From Amphritea opalescens (GTDB lineage: Bacteria > Pseudomonadota > Gammaproteobacteria > Pseudomonadales > Balneatricaceae), in NCBI RefSeq assembly GCF_003957515.1, contig NZ_RQXW01000009.1, positions 1 through 64,000 of the forward strand: a DNA stretch of 64,000 bases. Direction: 5' to 3'. Below the pieces are notes generated by a model. That model made no database searches, was not told where the DNA came from, and was given only the letters and a program-made list of their open reading frames with translations. Positions 35,143-44,863 of this stretch are shown piece after piece. Each line of letters begins with the position of its first letter. The first letter of the stretch is position 1. The translations under genes were made by a program, and so were the position numbers.

Positions 35143-36111
35143 TTACTGCACGGTTTCGTTGTCGCTGAAGCTGCCTTCAAACAGGACCGTTGATAGATAG
35201 CGTTCGCCGGAATCCGGCAGAATGACCACGATCATTTTATCGGCATTACCCGGTTCTTCGGAGACCTTGATGGCAGCACTCAGGGCTGCGCCGCAAGAGA
35301 TACCCGCCAAAATACCCTCTTTTAGCATGAGCTGACGCGCGGTTTCGATGGCGTCTTCGTTGCTGACTTGTTCAACCTGATCAACGATGGAAAGATCAAG
35401 GTTTTTAGGGACGAAGCCTGCGCCGATACCCTGGATTTTATGGGGTGAAGGTTTGAGCTCTTCGCCGTTAATCGCTTGAGTAATAATAGGTGAAGCAGTC
35501 GGTTCGACGGCAACACTGGTAATCGCCTTGCCCTGTTGTTGTTTAATATAGCGAGAGATACCGGTAATGGTTCCGCCGGTGCCAACGCCCGCGACTAGAA
35601 TATCGATTTGACCGTCCGTATCGTTCCAGATTTCCGGTCCAGTGGTTTGCTCATGGATCTGTGGGTTAGCTGGGTTTTCAAACTGTTGCAGCATCAGGTG
35701 TTGGGCTGGGTTGCTGTTAACAACTTCCTGGGCTTTATCGATCGCCCCTTTCATCCCTTTAGCCGGTTCGGTTAGTACAATATCGGCGCCCAGTGCTTTC
35801 ATCAGTTTACGTCTTTCAACGCTCATGGAGGAGGGCATGGTCAGCGTCAGCTGGTATCCACGTGAGGCGGCAACAAAGGCCAGGGCGATACCGGTATTAC
35901 CCGAGGTAGGCTCAACCAGTGTCATACCAGGCTTGAGTGTGCCATCTTTTTCGGCGGCCCAGATCATGTTGGCACCAATACGGCATTTGATGGAGCCGGC
36001 AGGGTTGCGGCTTTCCACTTTGGCGTAGATCTTCTTGCCTGGGGCTAAACGGTTGAGATGGACCAGTGGGGTTTCACCGATCGTCAGGGAATTATCTTCA
36101 AATATTTTCAT
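35143..36111 (-). CDS. cysK: Cysteine synthase A (O-acetylserine sulfhydrylase)
   Basis: PLP enzyme making cysteine from O-acetylserine and sulfide, EC 2.5.1.47. 322 residues; the PLP lysine is Lys42 in [11 protein letters not shown], the substrate loop TSGNTG is at 69-74, and the phosphate-binding [10 protein letters not shown] is intact, with the C-terminal '[19 protein letters not shown]'. The upstream region has a TTATTCC motif shared with the cysD upstream region. Confidence 0.95.
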   Translation of the reverse strand: MKIFEDNSLTIGETPLVHLNRLAPGKKIYAKVESRNPAGSIKCRIGANMIWAAEKDGTLKPGMTLVEPTSGNTGIALAFVAASRGYQLTLTMPSSMSVERRKLMKALGADIVLTEPAKGMKGAIDKAQEVVNSNPAQHLMLQQFENPANPQIHEQTTGPEIWNDTDGQIDILVAGVGTGGTITGISRYIKQQQGKAITSVAVEPTASPIITQAINGEELKPSPHKIQGIGAGFVPKNLDLSIVDQVEQVSNEDAIETARQLMLKEGILAGISCGAALSAAIKVSEEPGNADKMIVVILPDSGERYLSTVLFEGSFSDNETVQ

Positions 36112-36494
36112 AGGGGTACCAGTAACGACTAAAAACCGGCCGCTAAAGCGCTTGTTAAGAGACGCCTGCTGACCGTACTGAAAAGAGGAAACTAAGCGAT
36201 TTAAACTTATTCCTTTAAGATATAAAAAGTAGTTTTTCTATATCTAAACTGGCATTGATTTAAACGCAATAACTAACTTATATCAAGTAGAACCATGCTC
36301 TGATGTTAAGCCTGTTATGCTGGGCTATTCGCAGGCAGCGGTTTTACTTTATCAGTCGTTAAATGCTTGGGTTTACGGCCACTCAGTAGGCAAATGGCGA
36401 GTGCTGAACGACCGCTGCTGAGGTTTTAGCGGTTTAAATATTAGCGAATTCTGATATGGTGTCGTTTTTATCCTCTATCGCTGAAGGTATTTAG
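36112..36494. other. Gene-free region upstream of cysK
   Basis: 383 bp. It holds TTATTCC at 36207-36213 (also seen before cysD) and the imperfect inverted repeat GATATA...TATATC at 36219-36244. These may be part of the cysK promoter. No open frame or RNA was recognised. Confidence 0.4.
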
Positions 36495-36968
36495 ATGCGT
36501 TTGTTGATGACACTGATCGCCCCGCTACTGGGTTGGATCGCTCTTCGTCTGTTCCACCTATCATTTATGAAGCGCTCCCGCGCTAAGCATCAGCTCGTTA
36601 TGAAGCTGTTTCGCTATGCCGCCGATTATGGCAGTGTGCGTGCTTTATCGGTGTATGGTCATCTGCTGTTTTTTCGGGGCGAGGGGATGACGAATCGGAT
36701 ACAGGGGTTGATCTATCTTGAGCGGGCGGCCGACAAAGGTGATAGCAAAGCGGCTTATCAGGTAGGTAAGGTATTTGAAGAGGGTTATCAGACCTATCCG
36801 GCCGATTCTGTTAAAGCGCTGAAATATTACCGTCTAGCGGCCGAGAGTGGCCATATACTGGCGATTAAGCGCATGGTCGATATCTTCACTAACGGTGAGC
36901 TTGAGCAAGCGCCATCAGAGGCTGAGGCCGCGAACTGGTCGGCGAAATTAGAGGCTATTAACCTTTAA
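36495..36968 (+). CDS. SEL1 repeat protein with N-terminal membrane anchor
   Basis: 157 residues. The N-terminus (LLMTLIAPLLGWIALRLF) is a single hydrophobic helix. After a basic stretch come SEL1/TPR-like helical repeats: IYLERAADKGDSKAAYQVGK, then ALKYYRLAAESGHILAIKRM. SEL1 proteins mediate protein contacts; the partner is unknown. Its stop lies 75 bp from the convergent DUF4139 gene. Confidence 0.82.
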   Translation: MRLLMTLIAPLLGWIALRLFHLSFMKRSRAKHQLVMKLFRYAADYGSVRALSVYGHLLFFRGEGMTNRIQGLIYLERAADKGDSKAAYQVGKVFEEGYQTYPADSVKALKYYRLAAESGHILAIKRMVDIFTNGELEQAPSEAEAANWSAKLEAINL

Positions 36969-36995
36969 GCGCCCAGCTTAGGCTTGTTGATCTAT

Positions 36996-37026
36996 CGACC
37001 TACCCCACACTCTATGGGATAGGTCG
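36996..37026. terminator. Hairpin between convergent SEL1 and DUF4139 genes
   Basis: CGACCTACCC and GGGATAGGTCG form a stem of about ten pairs with one mismatch. There is no T tract, so it may be a Rho-dependent or transcript-end hairpin rather than a classical terminator. Confidence 0.45.
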
Positions 37027-37043
37027 CAGGCCTTGATGATCTA

Positions 37044-38462
37044 TCAGGGTTTCTTTAACTCGGTTTTAAAGATGAGTGATGCCTGTCCATCGGCGGGCAC
37101 TTCGACCTGCCAGCGAAGCTGACTGGCGTTGACGCGGTTATAGGGCTGGTTGCTATCGACGACTTTCCAGCTGTGATGGAAGTTGGCGGTGATCTCCACC
37201 TGTTTCGCTTGATCGCCGCTGTTGCTGAGTTCTAACTTATAGGCGGTCAGAAAACTATCGTAGGTTTTCTCAAACAGGGTTTGCTGCTGTTTAATGGTCA
37301 GATCGAACGCTTTACCGATCGGTAGATTTACCTTTTGCCCTTGGCTGCTATTGCGAAGGCTGGCGCTACCAATAAAGTGCCGGCTACCCTCATCGTCGGG
37401 ACTGAATACTCGTGCGGTACCGGCGGGGAGTGGGAAGCCTAACCCCTCTTGCTGGGTGTTATTAAAGCTGATCTGTATATCCGGTTTCTGTGCATAGGTT
37501 TGGCGGTCCATTGAGGGGGACACTTGGAATTGGTAGTGATAGCTTTTTACCGCATTGACCTTATCGGCATTGATTAAGCTGACCTGCTTTGTTTGTCCAT
37601 TCAATAAACTCGCCCGCTGCGGCAGCTTGTACAGTTGGTAATCTTGAAAGGCCTGCGGTGCGCCGCTACCCGCCATGGAATCCGCCATCAGGGCCATGGT
37701 TTTCTGGCGTACCATCGGTGCTTGGGTTTGGTTGACCTGACCGGCCATCAACAAGATCTTGGCATTGCGAAAATCGACACCGGTGTGGTTGTTGAGGGTG
37801 GCGAGACCATCGAGTTCCAGTTGGTCGCCTGCGCTATTCAGCACCAAGGCATAATCCATCTGCCAACTGAGCCCTTGGGTCAGATAGGTGAGTACGGCAT
37901 CACTGGCTTTTTTGGTGCCCGCCGAGCGGATTTCTAAGCTGGGGCTGGCCTGCATCCCTTCGGGGAGTGCGGGGAAGATAAAGCGCCAGCCTTGCTGGTT
38001 GACCGGTAGGGTTTCAATATGACCCTCTTTTTCGATCAGCGCTTGGTTGCCGTCAGATCGGAGTAGTCGTGCCTCAGTGATGGTCTCGGTCCCCGTAACG
38101 CTGTTAAAGCGTGCTAATTGAATCATCTTGCCGTTATAGGCATTGAGCAGTGCGGGCACGGAGATCAGGTTGTTATTGAGGTTCTGTTCTAGAATCTTAC
38201 CCGCATCTTCGACCTGCAGGGTTTGGCTCATAATCTGATGGCTGACATCTTCAATGTAGAGGGTCTGGCCTGGATTGATACGGGGTAGAGCACGGACATC
38301 CCTGACGAGTCCTAGGTTTTGGTTATACAGGGTGATGGAGAGGTCCTGCTGTTTTTCAGCATCGACTGCCAAGGGGGCGGCATACACTTGGGTGCTGGTG
38401 ATGAAGGCTAACCCCAGGGAGGCGATGAATCCTGGGGTAGCGAGTGCGATTGGCTTAAACAT
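37044..38462 (-). CDS. Exported DUF4139 domain protein
   Basis: 472 residues with a signal peptide (TPGFIASLGLAFITSTQVYA ending before APLAV). The mature part is beta-rich and resembles the DUF4139 family: LTYLTQGLSWQMDYALVLNS, 'LATLNNHTGVDFRNAKILLM' and the C-terminal 'ITANFHHSWKVVDSN'. It is probably periplasmic and of unknown function. It follows the pseudokinase-SUMF1 gene by 3 bp on the same strand, so the two form an operon. Confidence 0.83.
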   Translation of the reverse strand: MFKPIALATPGFIASLGLAFITSTQVYAAPLAVDAEKQQDLSITLYNQNLGLVRDVRALPRINPGQTLYIEDVSHQIMSQTLQVEDAGKILEQNLNNNLISVPALLNAYNGKMIQLARFNSVTGTETITEARLLRSDGNQALIEKEGHIETLPVNQQGWRFIFPALPEGMQASPSLEIRSAGTKKASDAVLTYLTQGLSWQMDYALVLNSAGDQLELDGLATLNNHTGVDFRNAKILLMAGQVNQTQAPMVRQKTMALMADSMAGSGAPQAFQDYQLYKLPQRASLLNGQTKQVSLINADKVNAVKSYHYQFQVSPSMDRQTYAQKPDIQISFNNTQQEGLGFPLPAGTARVFSPDDEGSRHFIGSASLRNSSQGQKVNLPIGKAFDLTIKQQQTLFEKTYDSFLTAYKLELSNSGDQAKQVEITANFHHSWKVVDSNQPYNRVNASQLRWQVEVPADGQASLIFKTELKKP

Positions 38463-38465
38463 TAT

Positions 38466-40451
38466 CTATTCCTCAGCGGTTTTATCGGGCAGGTCGAGTG
38501 CTATACGGAACCCCCAGCTGTTTTTGCTGCTGTCCGGTAGATAACGATAACGGCTAGATGAGCGGATAACCCTGCCGATATCGAACCAGGAGCCGCCGCG
38601 CATAACCCGGAAATCACAATCGCCATCGATCATCGCTGAACCATCAGTCGGTGCGCCGAAATAGGAATCTTGATAGCAATCCTCAACCCATTCATCGACA
38701 TTACCGCTCATATCATGAATGCCCCATGAATTTGGAGGAAAGGAGGCAACCGGCGCAGTTTTTTTACCATCCCATTCGGTGCCACACTCCCCGCATACCG
38801 CCCGTTGGGGCTCGAATTCATCACCCCACCAGTAATTGGTATCGGTATCGGCGCGGGCGGCATATTCCCACTCCGCCTCGGTGGGTAAGCGGTAGGGCTG
38901 CCCGGTGAGTAGCGCCAGCCATTGCACATAGGCTTTGGCATCTTTCCAACTGACATTGATTACCGGGCGGTTACCGCGGCCCCAGCCCTCATCATCGGGG
39001 AGGGGGCGGCCCATTGAGCGGGCGTAGTAATCATAGTCGTTAAAGGTAACTTCGTTTCGTGACAGTGCAAACCGGTGGCTGATGGTGACCTGATGGGCGG
39101 GCAGTTCGTTATCATCGCCGACGAGTTTTTGATCGCCCATGGTAAAGCGGCCTCGGGGCATAATGATCATCTGTGGGGCTTTGAAACCATCATCGAGTTG
39201 ATCGGTGAAAACCGTTAATTTGTCAGGGTCAGCAAATTTTACACTCAGAAGTTCTTTGTGCAGCGAGTTTACTTCATCCATTTTACGGTTGAGTTCTGAC
39301 TGTAGTGTGTCGGTTTCCAGTGTCCGTTGCTCACGCTCTAGTTGAAGCGTTGCTTGGAGGTCGGCGATATCAGTTTGGACCTGCTGTAGCGCTGTCTGGG
39401 TTTGGCTGAGTGCCAGTTCAACCTCGTTGGTATTCTGAAGGCCAATCACGAAGGCAATACTAAAACCCAGTAGAAAGCCAACAGCAAAAATCAGTGCGGC
39501 TTGCGCCCATTTAGGCATGGCTAGACGCCATTTTTTGCCTGAACTGTCCTCCGGTGCGTGTAGTGGTTCTGGAGCTTCTTCATCCGCTTCTGGGGGCTTA
39601 TCTCCCGCATCAAAAACCTGTTTGAGCAGGGTGCTAGCCTTAAGGGGGCGTTCTTCAGGGTCGGTTGCGAAACCCGATTGCAGCAGTGTCCATTGTTCAG
39701 CATTGAGTGACGCGGGTTTCTTTAACTCTTTACGCACGCGGGTGGGTTCATCATCCGTCGCTAAAAAGGGCGCTTTACCGCTTAGTAGTTGATAGGTGAT
39801 GCAGGCAAAGGAGTAAATATCTGCTTTCATGGTTACCGGTGCGGGATGAAAGGCTTCCGGTGCTTGATAGGCGAGATGGGATGATGGGGTGTTGCTGAGT
39901 TCTCCGGCGACTTTCATTGCTTCATCAAACGCAAAGTTAGCCAGCTTCACGCCACCCTGCTTATTGATAAACACCGATTCTGGGCAGATCGCTTTATGGG
40001 CTTGTCCGGCACCGGCATGGGCGATATCGATCGCTGTTGCCAGTTGTTGCAATAGGCCTTTTTTTTGATTCTCTTTGAGTTTGCTAATTTGGCCGCTGTC
40101 GATCAGTTTTTCGAGGGTGAGCCCATCCATCAGTTCAATGGCAAAAAATAGCAATACGCCTTTCTGCCGGAACATGCCGTAATATTCGGCTAAATGTGGG
40201 TGCTTGAACTTTTTACTGAGAACGATATGTTTTTGTGCCGAATCGATAAAGCCCTGGTATTTGAGTAGCGATGGATCAAATATCTGTAGCGTCACGGGCA
40301 CCGAGCGGCTGGTGGACAGGTCTTCTGCGTACCAGAGCTGGCCAAACCGGTTTAGTCGTAACAGGCTTGTAAGTTTGAACTGGTGATGATCCGGGCCAAT
40401 AATTTGATCCGGTTTGAGTCCGTCATAGATCGGTTCTTGTGAAGTAGCCAT
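38466..40451 (-). CDS. Pseudokinase - transmembrane - coiled coil - SUMF1 (FGE-sulfatase-like) protein
   Basis: 661 residues in four parts. (1) About 25-280: a protein-kinase fold keeping APE (197-199) and DIYSFACITYQLLSGKAPF, but the VAIK lysine is Gln56, HRD is HKA (152-154), the KPEN lysine is Cys156, and DFG is NFA (172-174). (2) A transmembrane helix at about 314-337. (3) A coiled coil at about 341-405. (4) A SUMF1/FGE domain at about 427-650 (MPRGRFTMGD, RLPTEAEWEYAAR, MSGNVDEWVEDCY, MRGGSWFDIG, NSWGFRIAL). The cysteine pair of true formylglycine-generating enzymes after RGGS is absent (Asp624 and Ile629). Both domains look catalytically dead. The kinase part would face the cytoplasm and SUMF1 the periplasm. 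It is in an operon with the exported DUF4139 protein. Confidence 0.87.
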   Translation of the reverse strand: MATSQEPIYDGLKPDQIIGPDHHQFKLTSLLRLNRFGQLWYAEDLSTSRSVPVTLQIFDPSLLKYQGFIDSAQKHIVLSKKFKHPHLAEYYGMFRQKGVLLFFAIELMDGLTLEKLIDSGQISKLKENQKKGLLQQLATAIDIAHAGAGQAHKAICPESVFINKQGGVKLANFAFDEAMKVAGELSNTPSSHLAYQAPEAFHPAPVTMKADIYSFACITYQLLSGKAPFLATDDEPTRVRKELKKPASLNAEQWTLLQSGFATDPEERPLKASTLLKQVFDAGDKPPEADEEAPEPLHAPEDSSGKKWRLAMPKWAQAALIFAVGFLLGFSIAFVIGLQNTNEVELALSQTQTALQQVQTDIADLQATLQLEREQRTLETDTLQSELNRKMDEVNSLHKELLSVKFADPDKLTVFTDQLDDGFKAPQMIIMPRGRFTMGDQKLVGDDNELPAHQVTISHRFALSRNEVTFNDYDYYARSMGRPLPDDEGWGRGNRPVINVSWKDAKAYVQWLALLTGQPYRLPTEAEWEYAARADTDTNYWWGDEFEPQRAVCGECGTEWDGKKTAPVASFPPNSWGIHDMSGNVDEWVEDCYQDSYFGAPTDGSAMIDGDCDFRVMRGGSWFDIGRVIRSSSRYRYLPDSSKNSWGFRIALDLPDKTAEE

Positions 40452-40603
40452 CGTACACCCGTAATCGAGAATCCTAGCGGTTTTATTCGATAATAGAGTA
40501 TGACTAACAAAGAGTTAAGCGTCATAGCAATTTAATCTCCGCTATCGGGCCTGATACCGGAGATATGACTGGCTGGGCGACCCTGATAGGGTCGCATCAC
40601 TGT

Positions 40604-41485
<882 letters not shown>

Positions 41486-41560
41486 TTATACGTTAATCTT
41501 TTCAGATGTAAGGTATATTTATAGGCTATTCGTTTAAAAAATCTGCCATAGGAGATGGGT

Positions 41561-42055
41561 ATGTCTGGCACATCGCAGGTCGATGATGAGGCGTTGGCGT
41601 TATTAGAGCATTTACTGGCATCGAGTCAGGCTCTACAGCTGGCCACCTTGGGGGAGGGGCCTGAAGCGAGTTATGCGCCTTTTGTATTTACCGAAGGTGC
41701 GCTGTATATCTATATCAGTGAGTTAGCGGGGCATACAGAGAATCTGATGCGTTCGTCTGCAGTTGGCGCTATGTTGATTGAGGATGAAGCGGCGAGTCGA
41801 AATCAGTTTGCCCGAAACCGAATCATGTTGCAGTGCTCTGCCGCAGAGGTCGGTGCTGATACTGAGGAGTATGATGCGGTGCTCGCTTTATATCGAGAAA
41901 AGCACGGCCCTACCGTCGATCTGTTACGCAGTTTACCTGACTTTATATTATTTCGGTTAACGCCACGGGAAGGACGCTTAGTGATCGGGTTTGGGCGGGC
42001 CTTCACGCTACAGCTGCCCGGTTTTCAGCTACAGCCTATCACGGCTAAATCGTGA
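41561..42055 (+). CDS. HugZ-like pyridoxamine 5'-phosphate oxidase-fold protein
   Basis: 164 residues with a split-barrel flavin/haem-binding fold: LQLATLGEGPEASYAPFVF near the start, ISELAGHTENLMRSSAVGAM, and the C-terminal LVIGFGRAFTL typical of HugZ/HutZ-like haem-handling proteins. Whether it binds haem or FMN cannot be told. The second ATG is used because GGAG lies 6 bases before it. It is monocistronic. Confidence 0.82.
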   Translation: MSGTSQVDDEALALLEHLLASSQALQLATLGEGPEASYAPFVFTEGALYIYISELAGHTENLMRSSAVGAMLIEDEAASRNQFARNRIMLQCSAAEVGADTEEYDAVLALYREKHGPTVDLLRSLPDFILFRLTPREGRLVIGFGRAFTLQLPGFQLQPITAKS

Positions 42056-42117
42056 GATAGGCGGTAGCAGGGTTAAACAGGAGGTCATGCAGCGTGATGG
42101 TTTCTAAAACGGATACT

Positions 42118-42321
42118 TTATCCGCCTTCCATCATGTAAATAACCACGGTTTTGACTAAAAAGGCCGCCAACCCTAGGCCTAATGCAAAAAACAGTACGA
42201 TGGTGCCGAATTTACCTGCATTCGATTTTTTGGCTAGATCGTAGATGATAAAAAATATATAAGCGGCAAACACCGTGATGCCGATATTCAGAGATATTGC
42301 TTCAATTTCTGCCAGGCGCAC
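42118..42321 (-). CDS. DUF2788 small membrane protein
   Basis: 67 residues with two transmembrane helices (NIGITVFAAYIFFIIYDLA and IVLFFALGLGLAAFLVKTVV) linked by KKSNAGKFG. It matches the DUF2788 pattern I recall; the function is unknown. It is transcribed convergently with the HugZ-like gene. Confidence 0.82.
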   Translation of the reverse strand: MRLAEIEAISLNIGITVFAAYIFFIIYDLAKKSNAGKFGTIVLFFALGLGLAAFLVKTVVIYMMEGG

Positions 42322-42574
42322 GCTGAAATCCTTCTAATGAATGGAGAGGAGCCCAGATTTTACCGAGTCAGGCGGGATATATGCAATCGTATTGATGCAA
42401 AAAAAGCATCCAGCCTTGCGGAATATCTTAGGTATAAGCTTGGGTTGTGTCCCGCTGTTGAGGATAAAAGAGAGGAGATTGTCAAAAATGATAGTGTATT
42501 TGACTGAGGTGGACGTGATCTAGGAGGCACGCTTTCACTTGATCGCGGCCTCCTCGGATTATTTTGTTGCGGTT

Positions 42575-43084
42575 TTAGCCCTCTTTTTTGCACAAAACAT
42601 AGGTAGCAAAAAGAGTCGCAATAATGGCTAGCGGGCCGACGACCATCAGTGCTTCAGCCATTGTGATGCCAAACAAGAGTTCGGGTGTCCAGCCGCACAG
42701 TTCCCAAGGCTCAAACATGGCGGGGAACCATTTATCCAGTGCAAACCAGTCCGGCAAGCCTGAGCCCATGCTGCAACTACCGTCAATTAAGTTGCGTTCA
42801 ATGGCAAAGGTTAGCCAAGAGCGTTCTGTTAGCCCTATGGCGGCGATCACCGTTAGCACACTAATAAAGATGCGGACAGGGCGGCTTTTATGGCCCAGCA
42901 GCCCGAATATGCCTAATAGAATAAAGGCCATTACCCAGATGCGAACATGGATACAGAGTACGCAGGGACCATAATTCAGGCCATATTGATAATAGAGCGC
43001 TACCGCTTCCATGATGACACCGGCAACAATCATCGCCAGCCAATACCATTGGCTGCGCACAAAATAGCAGAGGGCGTTGAACAT
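42575..43084 (-). CDS. dsbB: Disulfide bond formation protein B
   Basis: Inner-membrane quinone reductase that re-oxidises DsbA. 169 residues with four hydrophobic helices. The first redox pair is CVLC at residues 41-44; the second pair is the Cys in DGSCSMGSGLPDW with the Cys in EPWELCGW, as in E. coli DsbB. DsbA is not in the window. Confidence 0.93.
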   Translation of the reverse strand: MFNALCYFVRSQWYWLAMIVAGVIMEAVALYYQYGLNYGPCVLCIHVRIWVMAFILLGIFGLLGHKSRPVRIFISVLTVIAAIGLTERSWLTFAIERNLIDGSCSMGSGLPDWFALDKWFPAMFEPWELCGWTPELLFGITMAEALMVVGPLAIIATLFATYVLCKKEG

Positions 43085-43250
43085 TGAACATTCCTGTTAT
43101 TAAACGATTAATGGTGAATAGTGGCTGATCTGATTCCGGAACACTAAAGAAGTTCAGCTCGGGTTGCTATCTTACCCCTAGCGGAGGCTGAATCAATAGT
43201 CAGGGGTGACGCGGGACTTCAGCCAACTGTTTTTGAACCTACTTAGGTGT

Positions 43251-43913
43251 TTATTCCTGAAAGTGGATCTGGCTATTAAAGGCGATAACGACACGATCTT
43301 TCTGTCCAAAGTAGGGCATGGCCGCATGTTTTAAGTAGGAGGGGAAAATCACCACCTGACCTTCTACGGCTGAAAAATCCCAGCTACCGGTACCGTTTAG
43401 ATAAGAGGTGCCGGCATCTAGGTACTGATCGGCGCCATGGCGGGGGTCATAAAAACGGTTGATACCGTTGCGGCTGTGGATATCGCACTCGCCGGCATCG
43501 ATATAGTAGATACCACACCAAGAACAGTTAGGGTGTGCGTGGGTGTCGTGATAACCGCCGTTTTCGGTGATATGAAACCAGGATTCGACAATATCGGCCC
43601 TCGCCTGAGCGCCTTCTGGCCAAAAGGGTTCGTTAACCGCACTGGCAACCGTGACCAGCATCGCTTCAATAAACTCACGTAATTCTGAAATCACCGGTTC
43701 TGGGCGTTGCAACAGATCCAAGGTGCTTTCATAGAGTGCGTGTTTGGCGGTGGGAGCAACATCGCTCTCGATCGCTTGATGCTGGTTATCCCGCAATGTA
43801 TAGATAAGTTTGAGCAGAGGGTCACGGATGTCACTGTGTAATGGATTTTGCACAGTGAACATCTGAGTTTCCCAGACACTGATATCTTCTATAAGGACGT
43901 CCGGTTGTTGCAT
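43251..43913 (-). CDS. Putative 2OG-Fe(II) oxygenase (TIGR02466 family)
   Basis: 220 residues with a double-stranded beta-helix fold. The iron ligands appear in HDTHAHPNCSWCGIYYI and the distal FPSYLKHAAMPYFG, with an Arg in DRVVIAFN for 2-oxoglutarate. I recognise the TIGR02466 family; its substrate is unknown. It begins 10 bp after the TIGR02647 gene on the same strand, so the two form an operon. Confidence 0.85.
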   Translation of the reverse strand: MQQPDVLIEDISVWETQMFTVQNPLHSDIRDPLLKLIYTLRDNQHQAIESDVAPTAKHALYESTLDLLQRPEPVISELREFIEAMLVTVASAVNEPFWPEGAQARADIVESWFHITENGGYHDTHAHPNCSWCGIYYIDAGECDIHSRNGINRFYDPRHGADQYLDAGTSYLNGTGSWDFSAVEGQVVIFPSYLKHAAMPYFGQKDRVVIAFNSQIHFQE

Positions 43914-43923
43914 AGTGAGAATC

Positions 43924-44166
43924 TTATTCCGTGGTGTTGAGTATGTTCATGAGTGCGTGGGCATGGTCTGCCGCTTCATGGCCAAGAGGGGTGAGATAGC
44001 CGCCATCAAAGAGGGTGATCAGCTTTTTATCAAACAGTCGTTGCGTGGCATCAACCAGTGCTTGTGCAGCAACATCGTGATGTACCTTAAGTCCTTGATG
44101 ATCACTGCTTTGGCTAAAGCGAATGAGCATGTTGATCTCTTCCATAATCTCGTTGGTGTAAGGCAT
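43924..44166 (-). CDS. TIGR02647 family DNA-binding-like protein
   Basis: 80 residues: MPYTNEIMEEINMLIRFSQS, GLKVHHDVAAQALVDATQRL, then LFDGGYLTPLGHEAADHA. It matches the TIGR02647 pattern, a small winged-helix-like family. The ATG is chosen because GGAG lies 9 bases upstream; a longer reading adds 11 residues. It lies 10 bp before the 2OG oxygenase gene. Confidence 0.85.
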   Translation of the reverse strand: MPYTNEIMEEINMLIRFSQSSDHQGLKVHHDVAAQALVDATQRLFDKKLITLFDGGYLTPLGHEAADHAHALMNILNTTE

Positions 44167-44453
44167 TATGTAAATCTCCGTGCTATTACATTTTCTCACA
44201 CATTGGCACAGGATAACGACGAGGTACAGAGGAAGCGTTAATTAATCTGACAGTTATTGATATGAGGCGTTCTTTTGGAGCGTTATTGTGCGTCTTTGTT
44301 GGCGTCAATCTGCATCGGTAGGATTAGCTGTGTTTTATGCATTTAGATTAAGTGGTGGGGCGTTTTACGTGTGGCGTTTTTTGAGGGGTTGAATGTGTTT
44401 AATCACGACGGTCTTCGCTGAAGAGTTACCGCTAGGTCGTAAACAGCAGGCAC

Positions 44454-44480
44454 AAAAAAGCCTCGCTATTAACGAGGCTT
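44454..44480 (-). terminator. Terminator of repeat unit 1
   Basis: On the minus strand AAGCCTCG and CGAGGCTT form a perfect 8-bp stem with a 7-base loop, followed by TTTTTT. Confidence 0.88.
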
Positions 44481-44495
44481 GATTGTTTAAATAAC

Positions 44496-44606
44496 TGGTG
44501 GGTGGATGATACCCCTTCGGGCCGTTGCACAAAGAGCGTGCAACGTTGTCTGTGTTCGCAAGCTCACTTCGACTCGAGCCACGTCGGCGGTCTTCACCCA
44601 CCTCGC
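44496..44606 (-). ncRNA. Structured RNA unit 1 (tRNA-Tyr-associated repeat)
   Basis: Read on the minus strand, TGGGTGA (44594-44600) pairs with TCATCCA (44503-44509), closing a domain that contains a perfect 8-bp hairpin CGTTGCAC / GTGCAACG with a 7-base loop (44523-44545). The G-U pair in the closing stem is A-U in unit 2. It is a candidate rtT-like RNA released from the tyrosine tRNA transcript. Confidence 0.55.
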
Positions 44607-44637
44607 ACTCACTAATTAGATCGTAAGCAGCAGGCAC

Positions 44638-44664
44638 AAAAAAGCCCCGCTATTAACGAGGCTT
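44638..44664 (-). terminator. Terminator of repeat unit 2
   Basis: Same stem as in unit 1 but with one G-U wobble in the minus-strand RNA (AGCCUCG with CGGGGCU), followed by T6. The wobble keeps pairing only if the minus strand is transcribed. Confidence 0.85.
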
Positions 44665-44679
44665 GATTGTTTAAATAGC

Positions 44680-44790
44680 TGGTGGGTGGATGATACCCCT
44701 TCGGGCCGTTGCACAAAGAGCGTGCAACGTTGTCTGCGTTCGCAAGCTCACTTCGACTCGAACCACGTCGGCGGTACTCATCCATCCCCC
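44680..44790 (-). ncRNA. Structured RNA unit 2 (tRNA-Tyr-associated repeat)
   Basis: Same architecture as unit 1: closing stem TGGATGA (44778-44784) with TCATCCA (44687-44693), extended by TACC/GGTA, and the invariant 8-bp hairpin at 44707-44729. It lies directly downstream of tRNA-Tyr and its first terminator. Confidence 0.55.
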
Positions 44791-44821
44791 ACTCACTAAT
44801 GAGATCGTAAGCGACAGGCAC

Positions 44822-44847
44822 AAAAAAGCCCCGCTATTAACGAGGCT
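44822..44847 (-). terminator. Terminator directly after tRNA-Tyr
   Basis: Minus-strand stem AGCCTCG / CGGGGCT with one G-U pair, followed by T6. It lies about 17 bases after the tRNA 3' end and is a third copy of the terminator in the repeat array. Confidence 0.85.
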
Positions 44848-44863
44848 CAAATGTTTAAATAAC

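Larger units (their letters stand above)
44434..44863 (-). repeat. 184-bp tandem repeat array downstream of tRNA-Tyr
   Basis: Two full 184-bp units (44434-44617 and 44618-44801) and a partial third (44802-44863) that runs into the 3' end of the tRNA-Tyr gene. The units differ at about 13 of 184 positions by my count. In each full unit the stretch after TTTAAATA(A/G)CTGGTGGG resembles the last ~19 bases of the tRNA. Left of 44434 a decayed fragment of another copy is visible (CGGTCTTC at 44409). Each unit ends, on the minus strand, with a terminator. Confidence 0.88.

Noticed and set aside
39517-39792. Plus-strand frame inside the pseudokinase gene
   Set aside because: Ser/Ala/Gly-rich shadow of the minus-strand gene, no ribosome site.
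42341-42523. 60-codon plus-strand frame between the DUF2788 gene and dsbB
   Set aside because: No ribosome site and no family resemblance. The interval is better read as the promoter region of the DUF2788 gene and the 3' side of dsbB.
44434-44863. CRISPR-like array
   Set aside because: Units are 184 bp and near-identical over their whole length, with no short repeat/spacer alternation and no cas genes.
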